From Streptomyces goshikiensis (GTDB lineage: Bacteria; Actinomycetota; Actinomycetes; Streptomycetales; Streptomycetaceae), in the NCBI RefSeq assembly GCF_014650555.1, contig NZ_BMVE01000002.1, positions 310,001 through 374,000 on the forward strand: 64,000 nucleotides of DNA, given 5' to 3'. Position numbers and translations under genes: made by a program. The notes beneath the pieces are model-generated. The model saw only the letters and a program-made list of their open reading frames with translations, ran no database searches and had not been told where the DNA came from. Positions 45,156-53,745 of the stretch are shown in pieces (the stretch's first letter is position 1; every line of letters begins with the position of its first letter).

Positions 45156-45641
45156 ATGACCACCAAGAAATTCGCCGCGCTGCTGCGGGGCATCAACGTC
45201 GGCGGGGCCAGGAAGGTCCCGATGGCCGAGCTGCGCCAGGTCCTGGAGGGCCTCGGGCACGGGGACGTCCAGACCTACCTGCAGAGCGGCAACGCCGTCT
45301 TCAGCACGGCGCGGACCGACCCCGGCCCCACGGACCTCGCCCGGGAGCTGGAGGCCGCCATCGAGGCCCGCTTCGGGTTCGCGGTGCCCTGCCTCGTCGT
45401 GGACGGCACCTACCTGCGCGCGGTCGCCGACGATGGACCTCGCCCACCTTCACCTGGAACACCCGGAATTCGTCCAGCTCCAGGATCTCGGCCAGCACCA
45501 GGTTCTGCGTCAGCAGGAACGCCTTCGCCTTCAGGGTGCCCTTCTCCGAGTAGACGAGCACCTTCCAGAACTCGCGCGGCAGCCGCGCACCCCGGAAGAG
45601 CCGGTCGTCGTCGTGGAACACCGGACCGCCGAACACGCTGA
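45156..45641 (+). pseudogene. DUF1697 gene truncated at its 3' half
   Basis: The start is intact (MTTKKFAALLRGINVGGARK, then DVQTYLQSGNAVF and CLVVDGTYLRAVADD) and matches the first half of DUF1697 proteins, usually about 180 residues. After about residue 92 (near base 45434) the frame becomes Pro/Ser/Arg-rich and is the antisense of the neighbouring nuclease gene. The second half of the family is absent. I read this as a deletion junction, with 161 codons of chimeric frame. The product is probably non-functional. Confidence 0.75.
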
Positions 45642-47193
45642 TCCGCAGTCCCTCGACCTCGACCTCCTCGAAGAGGGCGTTCTCCAGCTCGCCCCAGATG
45701 CCGGCCTTCGCGCTCTGGTTGAAGTCGTCCATCTGCGGGGTGATGTTGGTGTAGAAGAACGAGTCCGTGTTGGCCCGGTCCGCCTCGGGCAGCGGGCCCC
45801 AGATCAGGTCGGCGCGGCGCGCGATGTGACCCCGGTCGAGCCGGTTGCCCTTGTACATCTCATTGCCGACCTGGGCGTCCGCCGGCAGCCGCGGGTCCTT
45901 CTTGAACTCGATCCCGCTGCGGTCGATCTTCTTGATGGCGCCGCCGTCGATGTTCCAGGCCACCCAGAACGCGAACCGCCGCGTCCCGCTCAGGGCCAGC
46001 GAGAAGTGGGTGTACGGGATGACCTCCGTCCCGTCGAGCCGCACCGCGTCCCCCTTGAGCGAAGGGCTCAGCCGCGGGGTCGCCACCGCCACCGCGAGGA
46101 AGCCCGGGTCGTACCCGGTCACCGCCTCCAGCGACTCGGGGGCCGGCGCCTGGAGGGTGATCTTCAGCTCCTCGAAGACCGCCCGGGGGAAGCAGGCCAG
46201 CGCCCGCTCCTCCGGGTCGACGTCGCTCTCGCCACCGAAGTGCAGCCCGGCCAGCACCTCGCTCGGCCGGCCGCCCCGCGTCTTGAACAGCCACGCCGCA
46301 CCCGAGTCGCCGGGCGCGCTGATCTCCCCGTCGTCCGCCGGCTTGTTGGGATCCGGGCCTATCTCGAAGCACTCGATCTCCCGCGTTCCGACCGGCGGCC
46401 CGTAGTCGATGCTGACCCGGGCGAAGGGACGGCTCACCACGCCGTGCGTGACACCGGTCGTACGGCCGCTCTTGACGACCTTGTCGTCGATCTGCGGCTC
46501 GCCCAGCTGCGTCGGCGTGACGCCGAGGTCGAGGACGGACGTGTCGAACTCGCGGTCCGTGATGCTGGAGACGGCGCAGTCCCCGGCCAGCCCGAGGTGG
46601 GAACGCTTGAGGGTGCCCAGCCGGTTCAGGGCGGTGCGGCTGTCGTCGGCCTTGCCCGGCTGTACGACGTCGTCGCCCAGCTCTCCCTTGCGGCCGTTCA
46701 GGACGTGCCAGTTGCTCAGCAGACAGCTCGAACCGTCGTTCTTGTCGAAGACGACACAGCCGATGGTGCCGGCGGACACCTTGACGTTGCCGACGCTGAC
46801 ACCGGGACGGACCGGGTCGACCCGCTTCTGCCGGTCCGGCGTCTCCGCCTCGGCGACCAGCAGGAAATGCGGCTTGTAGCTGCGCTGGACCACATCGGTC
46901 GGCACCTTCACGCCGCCGCCTATGTCGATGAGCGCGGGGATCGGGGTGCTCATCAATCCGTCCACGCCCTCCGGCCGGACCTTCTTGTCGACCGTGAACT
47001 GCAGGGCCAGTTCCTTGCCGCGCTTGCCCTTCGTCTCCTTGTAGCCGATGCCGATCGACGAGACGTTCGGGTCGGCGAGATAGCCCGACCCCTGGGCGCG
47101 GATGAACTGTTTGAGCGAGTCGATGAGCTTGTCCTGGCCGCCCGCGGAGGCGGCGGCCGGGGATGTGGCGGCACTGCGCTTCTTGGCAGCCAT
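45301..47193 (-). CDS. Trypsin-like protease fused to DNA/RNA non-specific endonuclease, 3' end replaced
   Basis: Residues 1-130 form an N-terminal domain (NVSSIGIGYKETKGKRGKEL). A chymotrypsin-like domain follows with His in LLSNWHVLNG (about 163), Asp in FDTSVLDLG (about 219) and Ser in APGDSGAAWLF (about 294). The C-terminal domain is a beta-beta-alpha-metal nuclease with RLDRGHIARRADLIWG (about 454) and YTNITPQMDDFNQ. After VFQVKVGEV (about residue 585) the sequence turns into Arg/Pro-rich antisense of the DUF1697 gene, so the native end is missing. GGGAG precedes the ATG by 6 nt. There is no signal peptide. Confidence 0.83.
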   Translation of the reverse strand: MAAKKRSAATSPAAASAGGQDKLIDSLKQFIRAQGSGYLADPNVSSIGIGYKETKGKRGKELALQFTVDKKVRPEGVDGLMSTPIPALIDIGGGVKVPTDVVQRSYKPHFLLVAEAETPDRQKRVDPVRPGVSVGNVKVSAGTIGCVVFDKNDGSSCLLSNWHVLNGRKGELGDDVVQPGKADDSRTALNRLGTLKRSHLGLAGDCAVSSITDREFDTSVLDLGVTPTQLGEPQIDDKVVKSGRTTGVTHGVVSRPFARVSIDYGPPVGTREIECFEIGPDPNKPADDGEISAPGDSGAAWLFKTRGGRPSEVLAGLHFGGESDVDPEERALACFPRAVFEELKITLQAPAPESLEAVTGYDPGFLAVAVATPRLSPSLKGDAVRLDGTEVIPYTHFSLALSGTRRFAFWVAWNIDGGAIKKIDRSGIEFKKDPRLPADAQVGNEMYKGNRLDRGHIARRADLIWGPLPEADRANTDSFFYTNITPQMDDFNQSAKAGIWGELENALFEEVEVEGLRISVFGGPVFHDDDRLFRGARLPREFWKVLVYSEKGTLKAKAFLLTQNLVLAEILELDEFRVFQVKVGEVHRRRPRAGRCRPRRGRAPRTRSGPRWRPPAPGRGPWGRGRSAPC

Positions 47194-47445
47194 CGAGGGC
47201 TCCCTTCGGGCAAAAGAGGTTCTCGCGTGAGAAGCCCGCCCGTGGATGCCGCCCCCGCGGTCGCCCCGTCGACGCGAGCAGGCTGGGGCTCCCCGCTCCG
47301 TGCGTGTGTTTCCAGCCTACGAGCGAACCCGCGCCGCTGCCTCCGGGGCCGGGAGTGGTGGACGGCTGAACCATCCGCCCGCCGAAGTAGGACTCCGCCA
47401 CGGCCCGACGGCGACCCGGGGGCGCGGATGTGCCAGGCTCAGGCC

Positions 47446-48447
47446 ATGCGTTACATCATCATCGGCGCCGGAGCGATCGGCGCGACCATCGGCGGGCGGC
47501 TCGCGGAATCGGGCCGGGAGGTCGTGCTCGTCGCGCGCGGCGCTCACGCGGAGGCCCTGCGCGCGGACGGGCTGCGGCTCACGACGGTGTCCGGGGAACG
47601 GGTGCACCGGCTGCCGGTCGTCACCGCCCCGGCCGAGCTGGGCGAACTGCGCCCGGACGACGTGCTGCTGCTGGCCGTGAAGACCCAGGACGCGATCGCC
47701 GCGCTCGACGCGTGGGGCGACGCGGAGGTCGCGGGCGGCGGAACGGCCGCGCAGCGGCTGCCGGTGCTGTGCGCGCAGAACGGGGTGGAGAGCGAACGGC
47801 TCGCCCTGCGGCGCTTCGCGCGGGTGTACGGGGTGTGCGTCTGGCTGCCGTCCACGTTCCTGGAACCGGGCGTGGTCTCGGCGCTGTGCGCTCCGCTGAC
47901 GGGGATCCTGCACCTGGGCCGGGCCGCCGGCGGCAGCGACGCGACGGCCCGGCGGATCGCCGCCGACCTGGAGGGGGCCGGGTTCGAGGCGCCGGTCGTC
48001 GAGGACGTGATGCGGTGGAAGTACGCGAAGCTGCTGGGCAACCTCGGCAACGCGATCCAGGCGACGACCGGCCCGGAACCGGACCCGGCGAAGGGCGCGC
48101 TGCTGCTCCGCGCGGTCCGCGAGGCGAAGGCCGCCTTCGACGCCGCCGGCATCGGGTACGTCCCGGAGGCGGAAGCGGCCGCCGCGCGCGACGGCAAGGT
48201 CGAGCAGCCCGCCGGGGTCCGGGGCGGCTCGTCCTGGCAGTCGCTGCGGCGGGGCACGGGCTCGATCGAGGCGGACTACCTCAACGGTGAGATCGCCCTG
48301 CTGGGCCGGCTGCACGGGGTGGCGACCCCGGTGAACGACACGCTGCGCCACGCGGCGAACATCTTCGCCCGCGAGGGCCTCCCGCCGGGCGCGATGTCGG
48401 TCAAGGACCTGACGGCCCTGGCCGACGAAGCCACCGCCCGCGCGTAG
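47446..48447 (+). CDS. 2-dehydropantoate 2-reductase family protein (PanE/ApbA)
   Basis: The N-terminus has the Rossmann motif YIIIGAGAIGATIGGRLAESG. Further marks are LLLAVKTQD, LCAQNGVESER and a MRWKYAKLLGNLGNAIQA helix with the catalytic Lys region. The 333-residue length is normal. True PanE makes pantoate with NADPH for CoA synthesis. Paralogues are common, so the exact substrate is uncertain. It is divergent from the protease-nuclease gene. Confidence 0.87.
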   Translation: MRYIIIGAGAIGATIGGRLAESGREVVLVARGAHAEALRADGLRLTTVSGERVHRLPVVTAPAELGELRPDDVLLLAVKTQDAIAALDAWGDAEVAGGGTAAQRLPVLCAQNGVESERLALRRFARVYGVCVWLPSTFLEPGVVSALCAPLTGILHLGRAAGGSDATARRIAADLEGAGFEAPVVEDVMRWKYAKLLGNLGNAIQATTGPEPDPAKGALLLRAVREAKAAFDAAGIGYVPEAEAAAARDGKVEQPAGVRGGSSWQSLRRGTGSIEADYLNGEIALLGRLHGVATPVNDTLRHAANIFAREGLPPGAMSVKDLTALADEATARA

Positions 48448-48464
48448 CCGGCCCCGTCGCGGTG

Positions 48465-48531
48465 GCCGGCCCCCGCGCGCAGCTGACGCCGCGACGGAGC
48501 CAGCCCCGCGCGCAGCCGGACCCCGAGTGGA
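48465..48531. repeat. Imperfect 34-bp tandem duplication in a convergent spacer
   Basis: A unit beginning GCCGGCCCCCGCGCGCAGC at 48465 recurs as GCCAGCCCCGCGCGCAGC at 48499. Both units end in a GGA about 33 bp on. It lies between the ends of the PanE-like and CbiX-like genes and may simply be slippage in a GC-rich spacer. Confidence 0.35.
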
Positions 48532-48568
48532 GCCGGCCCGCGTACGAACGGGCGGCGGCCCCGCGGTG

Positions 48569-49324
48569 TCAGGCCGTCAGGGCCGGGGTGTGCGCACGGG
48601 GGGCGGCGGCCGCGTCGAAGCGGCGCAGCAGCAGCCGGGCCAGCTCCGGGGCCGCGCCCAGGACATCGGCCACGACGTCCGCGCCGCCGGCCGCCGCGCC
48701 GTCCGCGATACGGTCCGGCAGCCGCCCGGGGGCGATGACGTACGGGGCCACGGCGATCCGGCGGACCCCCTCGGCGCGCAGCGCCCGTACGGCTTCCTCC
48801 GTACGGGGAAGGGCGGCGGAGGCGAACGCGGGCCGCACGGCGCACCAACCGGTGTGCCGCCACTCCCGCGCGATTTCAGCGATCACCGCGATCGCCTCCG
48901 GGTCGGTGGAACCGGCGGACGCGAGCACCACACCGGTGGTGGCGCGGTCCGCCGGGCCGAGGCCGGCTTCGGACAGCCGGCGCTCCAGGGCCGAGACGAG
49001 CAGCGGGGACGGCCCGAGGACCTCCGCCACCCGCACCGCGAGGCCCGGGAGCCGGACGGTCGACTCGGACAGCGCCGCCGGGACGTCGGCCTTCGCGTGG
49101 AAGGCCCGGGTCAGCAGCAGCGGCTGGGCGACGACCTCGCGGACGCCGTCGGCGTACAGGGCGGCCAGCACCCGGTCCACGCGCGGGGCGTTGAAGTCCA
49201 GGTACGCCGTCTCCACCCGCAGTCCGGGCCGCAGCGCCCGCACCCGCCGGGTGAGGGCGTGCACGGTTGCCGCGTGCCGCGGGTCGCGGCTGCCGTGGGC
49301 GATGACCAGCAGTGCGGGGGACAC
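48569..49324 (-). CDS. Sirohydrochlorin chelatase (CbiX/SirB-like)
   Basis: The start ALLVIAHGSRDPRHAATV and the second-half PYVIAPGRLPDRI are typical of two-lobed CbiX/SirB chelatases, with metal His in AHGSRD. It probably inserts iron into sirohydrochlorin to make siroheme, the cofactor of the sulfite reductase at the head of this operon. The GTG start lies 5 bp after the ssuC stop, making it the last gene of the operon. Cobalt insertion is possible but less likely here. Confidence 0.85.
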   Translation of the reverse strand: MSPALLVIAHGSRDPRHAATVHALTRRVRALRPGLRVETAYLDFNAPRVDRVLAALYADGVREVVAQPLLLTRAFHAKADVPAALSESTVRLPGLAVRVAEVLGPSPLLVSALERRLSEAGLGPADRATTGVVLASAGSTDPEAIAVIAEIAREWRHTGWCAVRPAFASAALPRTEEAVRALRAEGVRRIAVAPYVIAPGRLPDRIADGAAAGGADVVADVLGAAPELARLLLRRFDAAAAPRAHTPALTA

Positions 49325-49329
49325 CCGGA

Positions 49330-50235
49330 TCAGCTCTTCACCAGCAGGCCGCGGCTGCGCAGCACCCACCGCTCGACCGGGCTGAAGATCAGCAGGTCGA
49401 TCGCGATGCCGACGACCAGGATCAGGATGATCGCGAGGAAGACGCCCGGCAGGTCGATGTTGTTGCGGCCGTTCTCCAGCAGCTGGCCCAGGCCCAGGCC
49501 CAGGTCCGGCGAGGACGCGATGATCTCCGCCGCCATCAGGGAGCGCCAGGAGAAGGCCCAGCCCTGCTTCAGGCCGGCCAGGTACCCGGGCAGCGCGGCG
49601 GGCATCACCACGTGCCGGGCGCCGCGCAGCCCGGTGGCGCCCAGGGTGCGGCCGGCCCGCAGGAACAGCGGGGGCACCTGGTCGATGCCGGAGACGAGGC
49701 CGTTGGCGATCGACGGCACCGCACCGAGCAGGATCACCGTGTACATCATGGCGTCGTTGAGGCCGAACCAGAGCACCGCCGGCGGCACCCAGGCGACCGA
49801 GGGGAGCGATTGCAGGCCCTGGAGGATCGGGCCGATGGCGGCGCGGACGAACTTCACCCGGGCGACGAGCAGACCGAGCGGCGTGCCGATGGCCAGGGCG
49901 AGCAGGAAGCCGAGCAGACCGCGCGAGACGCTGGTCCAGATGACCTCCAGCAGGGTGCCGCCCAGCCACATGTCGGCGAGGCTGTCCCAGACCGCGGACA
50001 GGGCGGGCAGCTTCGTCTCGTCGGTGACCTTCGCCGCGACGAGGAGCTGCCACACCAGCAGCACCAGGCCGACGGCGAGGAACGGCGGGAGGACCTTCTT
50101 GACGAGGACCTCGCGGACCGGGGTGCGGTGGGTCTGGACCGCGTCGAGCGCGTCGAGGCCCGCCTCCAGGCCCGCCAGGTCGTCGCGCGCGGTCGTGGCG
50201 GACCCGGCCTTCGTGGTGGTGTCAGTGCTGGCCAT
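49330..50235 (-). CDS. ssuC: Sulfonate/sulfate-ester ABC permease SsuC-like
   Basis: The 301-residue protein has six membrane helices after a soluble N-terminus of about 45 residues. The EAA loop lies at RAGRTLGATGLRGARHVVMPAALPG (Gly after Ala). It belongs to the SsuC/TauC/NrtB permease group. Its ATG overlaps the end of the ATPase gene by 14 bp. The position within the cys operon supports import of a sulfur source. Confidence 0.9.
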   Translation of the reverse strand: MASTDTTTKAGSATTARDDLAGLEAGLDALDAVQTHRTPVREVLVKKVLPPFLAVGLVLLVWQLLVAAKVTDETKLPALSAVWDSLADMWLGGTLLEVIWTSVSRGLLGFLLALAIGTPLGLLVARVKFVRAAIGPILQGLQSLPSVAWVPPAVLWFGLNDAMMYTVILLGAVPSIANGLVSGIDQVPPLFLRAGRTLGATGLRGARHVVMPAALPGYLAGLKQGWAFSWRSLMAAEIIASSPDLGLGLGQLLENGRNNIDLPGVFLAIILILVVGIAIDLLIFSPVERWVLRSRGLLVKS

Positions 50236-51016
50236 GGCGGCGGATCTCCCCACGCAGGTGTTCAGTGATCTCAAGGGACAGCTCCGCGACGTCCGCGTCC
50301 TCGATGCGGCGCGGCTGCGGGATGTCCACGGTCCACTCCTTCGCGACGCGGCCGGGCCGTGAGGAGAGCAGGACCACGCGCTGGGCGAGGCGCACGGCCT
50401 CGCGCACGTTGTGCGTGACGAAGAGGACGGACAGCCCCGTCTCCGCCCAGATCCGGGTGAGTTCGCCGTGCAGGACGTCCCGGGTGATGGCGTCGAGGGC
50501 CGCGAACGGCTCGTCCATCAGCAGGAGCCGGCTGTCCTGGGCGAGCGCCCGGGCCAGGGCCACGCGCTGGCGCATGCCGCCGGACAGCTCGTGCACGCGC
50601 TTGCCGTACGCGCCGCCGAGCCGGACCAGCTCCAGCAGCCGCTCGGCCTCCGGCTTGCGGTCGGCCTTGGCCACCCCGCGCAGCCGCAGGGCGAGTTCGA
50701 TGTTCTTGCCCGCGGTGAGCCACGGGAACAGGGCGTGCTCCTGGAACATCAGCGCCGGACGGCCGCCGGGGGTCTCGACGGACCCCGCGGACGGCTTGTC
50801 CAGACCCGCGACCAGGTTCAGCAGCGTGGACTTCCCACACCCCGAGGCGCCCAGGATGGTGACGAACTCGCCGGGAGCGACATCGAGGCTGATGTCGTCC
50901 AGGACGAGCTGCGATCCGGCCGGGCCGGAGAAGGACTTCGAGACGTGCCCGATGCGGGCGGCGTGCGTGCGCTCCGCGACGGAGCCCTCGGCAGCCTTGG
51001 CAAGCGTGGTGGCCAT
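50222..51016 (-). CDS. ssuB: Sulfonate/sulfate-ester ABC ATPase SsuB-like
   Basis: Walker A is LGASGCGKSTLL, the Q-loop MFQEHALFPWL, the signature ELSGGMRQRVALARAL, and Walker B LLLMDEPFAALD, with His in VLFVTHNVREAV. This is the SsuB/TauB pattern. I chose the ATG at 51016 because AGGAGG precedes it by 8 nt; a GTG three codons upstream is inside that site. It lies between ssuA and ssuC. Confidence 0.92.
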   Translation of the reverse strand: MATTLAKAAEGSVAERTHAARIGHVSKSFSGPAGSQLVLDDISLDVAPGEFVTILGASGCGKSTLLNLVAGLDKPSAGSVETPGGRPALMFQEHALFPWLTAGKNIELALRLRGVAKADRKPEAERLLELVRLGGAYGKRVHELSGGMRQRVALARALAQDSRLLLMDEPFAALDAITRDVLHGELTRIWAETGLSVLFVTHNVREAVRLAQRVVLLSSRPGRVAKEWTVDIPQPRRIEDADVAELSLEITEHLRGEIRRHGQH

Positions 51017-51050
51017 GGTCGTCACCTCCTGGGTCTGCGGGGTTGCGGGA

Positions 51051-52181
51051 TTACTTGGCGCCGAGCCCGGCGTCGGAGACCTCGGGCTTGCCCGCGGCCT
51101 TGAGCACCTTGTTGAGGAGCTTCAGGTCGTAGATGCCGTCCAGTTCGGGCTGTGCGATGAGCTTGGCCTTGACCGCCCACTCGGACTCGGTCTTCAGCGT
51201 GGTGGCCAGCGGGTCGTCGGTGACGAGGATGGACTTCCACGCCGGGTCGATGATCTTGGCGTCGAGGGGCTTGCCGCTGTCGGCCGCCAGCTTGGCGTTC
51301 GCGGAGGCCTTCGCCTTGTCCGGGTTGGCGTTGATCCACTCGTTGGTCTTCACCGTGCCCGTCAGCACGGCCTCGACCACGTCCGGGTGCTCCTTCAGGA
51401 ACTTCTGCGACACGATGACGTTCGTGATCACGAACTTCTTGTCGGGCCACAGGTCGGTCTCGTCGAGGAGGACGGAACCGCCCTCGGAGACGAGCTTGGA
51501 GGCCGTGGGCTCCGGCACCCAGGCGCCGTCGATCGAACCCTGCTTGAAGGCGTCCGGGGTGACCTTGTTGTCCGTGCGGACGACGGAGACGTCACCCTTG
51601 CCGGACTCCGGGTCGACCGACCAGCCCTTCTCGGAGATCCAGTTGAGGAAGGCGACGTCCTGCGTGTTCCCCTTCTGCGGGGTGGCGATCTTCTTGCCCT
51701 TGAGGTCGTCCAGGGTCTTGATCTTGTCCGGGTTCACGACCAGCTTGACGCCGCCCGAGGCGGAGCCGGAGATGATGCGCAGGTTGGAGCCCTTGGACTT
51801 CACGTAGCCGTTGATCGACGGCGAGGGGCCGATGAAGCCGATGTCGAGAGAGCCGCCGTTGAGGGCCTCGATCTCGGACGGGCCGGCGTTGAAGGACTGC
51901 GGCTTGATCTTGGTGCCGGCCAGTTCCTTCTCGATCAGGCCCTCCTGGAGGCCGACCAGGGCCGTCGCGTGCGTCAGGTTCGGGAAGTACCCGATCCGGA
52001 CCTCGCCGGCGGAGAGCTTCTTGCCGTCGGCCGCCGGGGCGGCGGACGCCTTCGCGTCGTCCTTCTTCGCGGCGTCGGAACCGTAGCCGCAAGAGGCGAG
52101 CGCGCCGATCAGCAGGGGCAGGGCGGCCGCGGCGACCACGCTGCGGCGGAGGGTGTTACGGGTGGGACGGATGGCAGGCAC
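51051..52181 (-). CDS. ssuA: Sulfonate ABC substrate-binding lipoprotein SsuA-like
   Basis: The GTG start is followed by an Arg-rich n-region and a lipobox ending in LASC, so the mature protein is anchored outside the membrane. The binding domain shows RIGYFPNLTHATALVG, GPSEIEALNGGSLDIGFIG and WVPEPTASKL, typical of the SsuA/TauA/NrtA group. The 376-residue length is slightly long. GAGGAAG precedes the GTG by 7 nt. The ligand is probably an aliphatic sulfonate or sulfate ester. Confidence 0.9.
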   Translation of the reverse strand: MPAIRPTRNTLRRSVVAAAALPLLIGALASCGYGSDAAKKDDAKASAAPAADGKKLSAGEVRIGYFPNLTHATALVGLQEGLIEKELAGTKIKPQSFNAGPSEIEALNGGSLDIGFIGPSPSINGYVKSKGSNLRIISGSASGGVKLVVNPDKIKTLDDLKGKKIATPQKGNTQDVAFLNWISEKGWSVDPESGKGDVSVVRTDNKVTPDAFKQGSIDGAWVPEPTASKLVSEGGSVLLDETDLWPDKKFVITNVIVSQKFLKEHPDVVEAVLTGTVKTNEWINANPDKAKASANAKLAADSGKPLDAKIIDPAWKSILVTDDPLATTLKTESEWAVKAKLIAQPELDGIYDLKLLNKVLKAAGKPEVSDAGLGAK

Positions 52182-52393
52182 GGGAGGACTTCCTCTCGGG
52201 GCGTGGTCTCACGACACACGTCTTCGTCTGTGGAGCGGGGGCGGGTACGGCTCGTGGGGGGTGAGGGCGCGCATGCGGTGCGCGTACGTCAGTGCGCACA
52301 TCGGGCAACCCCGCCCTGGCCGCTGCCGAGGCGGCCGCTGCCCACACGGCCGCCCTCCTTCGCGAAGGTGGAGTAGATGTCGGCGGGCATGGG
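52182..52393 (-). other. Intergenic gap inside the sulfur operon
   Basis: These 212 bp between cysN and ssuA contain no convincing gene. A 33-codon frame from 52390 to 52289 starts 3 nt after the cysN stop and has one Cys near its end, but lacks a good ribosome site. GC-rich self-complementary stretches near 52315-52345 could slow or end transcription. A second promoter for ssuABC may lie here. Confidence 0.4.
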
Positions 52394-53743
52394 TCAGAAG
52401 TCCCACCCTTCTTCGTCGGCCTGGACGGTGGTCCGGGCCTGGGAGGCGAAGGACTCGCCCGCCATGCCCGCCGCCAGGGTGGTGCCGTCGGCCGGGTCGA
52501 TCAGCAGGAAGGACCCGGTGCGGCGCGAGTCGGCGTACGCGTCGAGCGCCAGCGGCTCGGCGGTACGGACGACCACGCGGCCGATGTCGTTGGCCACCAG
52601 CTGTCCCGGGTCCGGGTGCTGGGACAGGTCGTCGAGGGTCAGCCGCGAGGGGATCTCCTTGACGATCGCCTTGACCGTGCGCGTCGTGTGCTTGAGCAGC
52701 ACCCGGGCGCCGACGGCCAGCGGCTGGTCCGCCACGTGGCAGACCGTCGCGACGACGTCCTGCGTGGTGGCCGGCGGGTTCGAGGACGGGGCGATCAGGT
52801 CACCGCGCGAGATGTCGATGTCGTCCGCCAGGCGCAGCGTCACCGACTGCGGGGCCCAGGCGATGTCGACGCCCTCGCCGAGCGCGTCGATCCCCTCGAT
52901 CACCGAGGTACGGCCCGAGGGCAGTACGGTCACGGCCTCGCCGACGCGCAGCACGCCGGAGGCGATCTGGCCCGCGTAGCCGCGGTAGTCGGGGTGCTCG
53001 GCGGTCTGCGGGCGGATCACGTACTGCACCGGGAAGCGCGCCGGGCAGGCCGTCAGGTCGTGGCTGACCGGGACGGTCTCCAGGTGCTCCAGCACGGTCG
53101 GGCCGCCGTACCAGTCCATGTGCGCGGACGGCTCCACCACGTTGTCCCCGGCCAGCGCCGAGATCGGGATCGCGGTGATCTCCGGGACGCCCAGGTCCGA
53201 TGCGTACGCGGTGAACTCCTCGGCGATCGCCGCGAAGACCTTCTCTTCGTAGCCCACCAGGTCCATCTTGTTGACGGCCAGGACCACGTGCGGCACCCGC
53301 AGCAGGGCGGCGACCGCCGCGTGCCGGCGGGTCTGCTCGATCACGCCGTTGCGGGCGTCGACCAGCACCACGGCCAGATCGGCGGTGGAGGCGCCGGTGA
53401 CCATGTTCCGGGTGTACTGCACGTGCCCCGGGGTGTCCGCGAGGATGAACCGGCGGCGCGCGGTGGCGAAGTAGCGGTACGCGACGTCGATGGTGATGCC
53501 CTGCTCCCGCTCGGCCCGCAGGCCGTCGGTCAGCAGCGCGAGGTCGGGGGCGTCCTGGCCGCGCTGGGCGGAGACGGCCTCGACGGCCTCCAGCTGGTCG
53601 GTCAGGACCGACTTGGAGTCGTGCAGCAGGCGCCCCACCAGGGTGGACTTGCCGTCATCGACGGAACCGGCGGTCGCGAAGCGCAGCAGTGTGGTCACTG
53701 AGGGGTCGACGAAGCCGGCGACCTGATCGGTGGTGGATGTCAT
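52394..53743 (-). CDS. cysN: Sulfate adenylyltransferase large subunit CysN (GTPase)
   Basis: The GTPase motifs are GSVDDGKSTLVG, DTPGHVQYTRNM and NKMDLVG, followed by EF-Tu-like beta barrels. The 449-residue length shows no fused APS kinase domain, consistent with a separate cysC. With CysD it forms APS from sulfate and ATP, driven by GTP hydrolysis. It starts 2 bp after the cysD stop. Confidence 0.96.
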   Translation of the reverse strand: MTSTTDQVAGFVDPSVTTLLRFATAGSVDDGKSTLVGRLLHDSKSVLTDQLEAVEAVSAQRGQDAPDLALLTDGLRAEREQGITIDVAYRYFATARRRFILADTPGHVQYTRNMVTGASTADLAVVLVDARNGVIEQTRRHAAVAALLRVPHVVLAVNKMDLVGYEEKVFAAIAEEFTAYASDLGVPEITAIPISALAGDNVVEPSAHMDWYGGPTVLEHLETVPVSHDLTACPARFPVQYVIRPQTAEHPDYRGYAGQIASGVLRVGEAVTVLPSGRTSVIEGIDALGEGVDIAWAPQSVTLRLADDIDISRGDLIAPSSNPPATTQDVVATVCHVADQPLAVGARVLLKHTTRTVKAIVKEIPSRLTLDDLSQHPDPGQLVANDIGRVVVRTAEPLALDAYADSRRTGSFLLIDPADGTTLAAGMAGESFASQARTTVQADEEGWDF

Positions 53744-53745
53744 GG

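Noticed and set aside
52289..52390. 33-codon frame between cysN and ssuA with one Cys near its end, considered as a second leader peptide
   Set aside because: It has no convincing ribosome site, no similarity to the RRHVDL leader family, and Gly/Arg-rich content like background frames.
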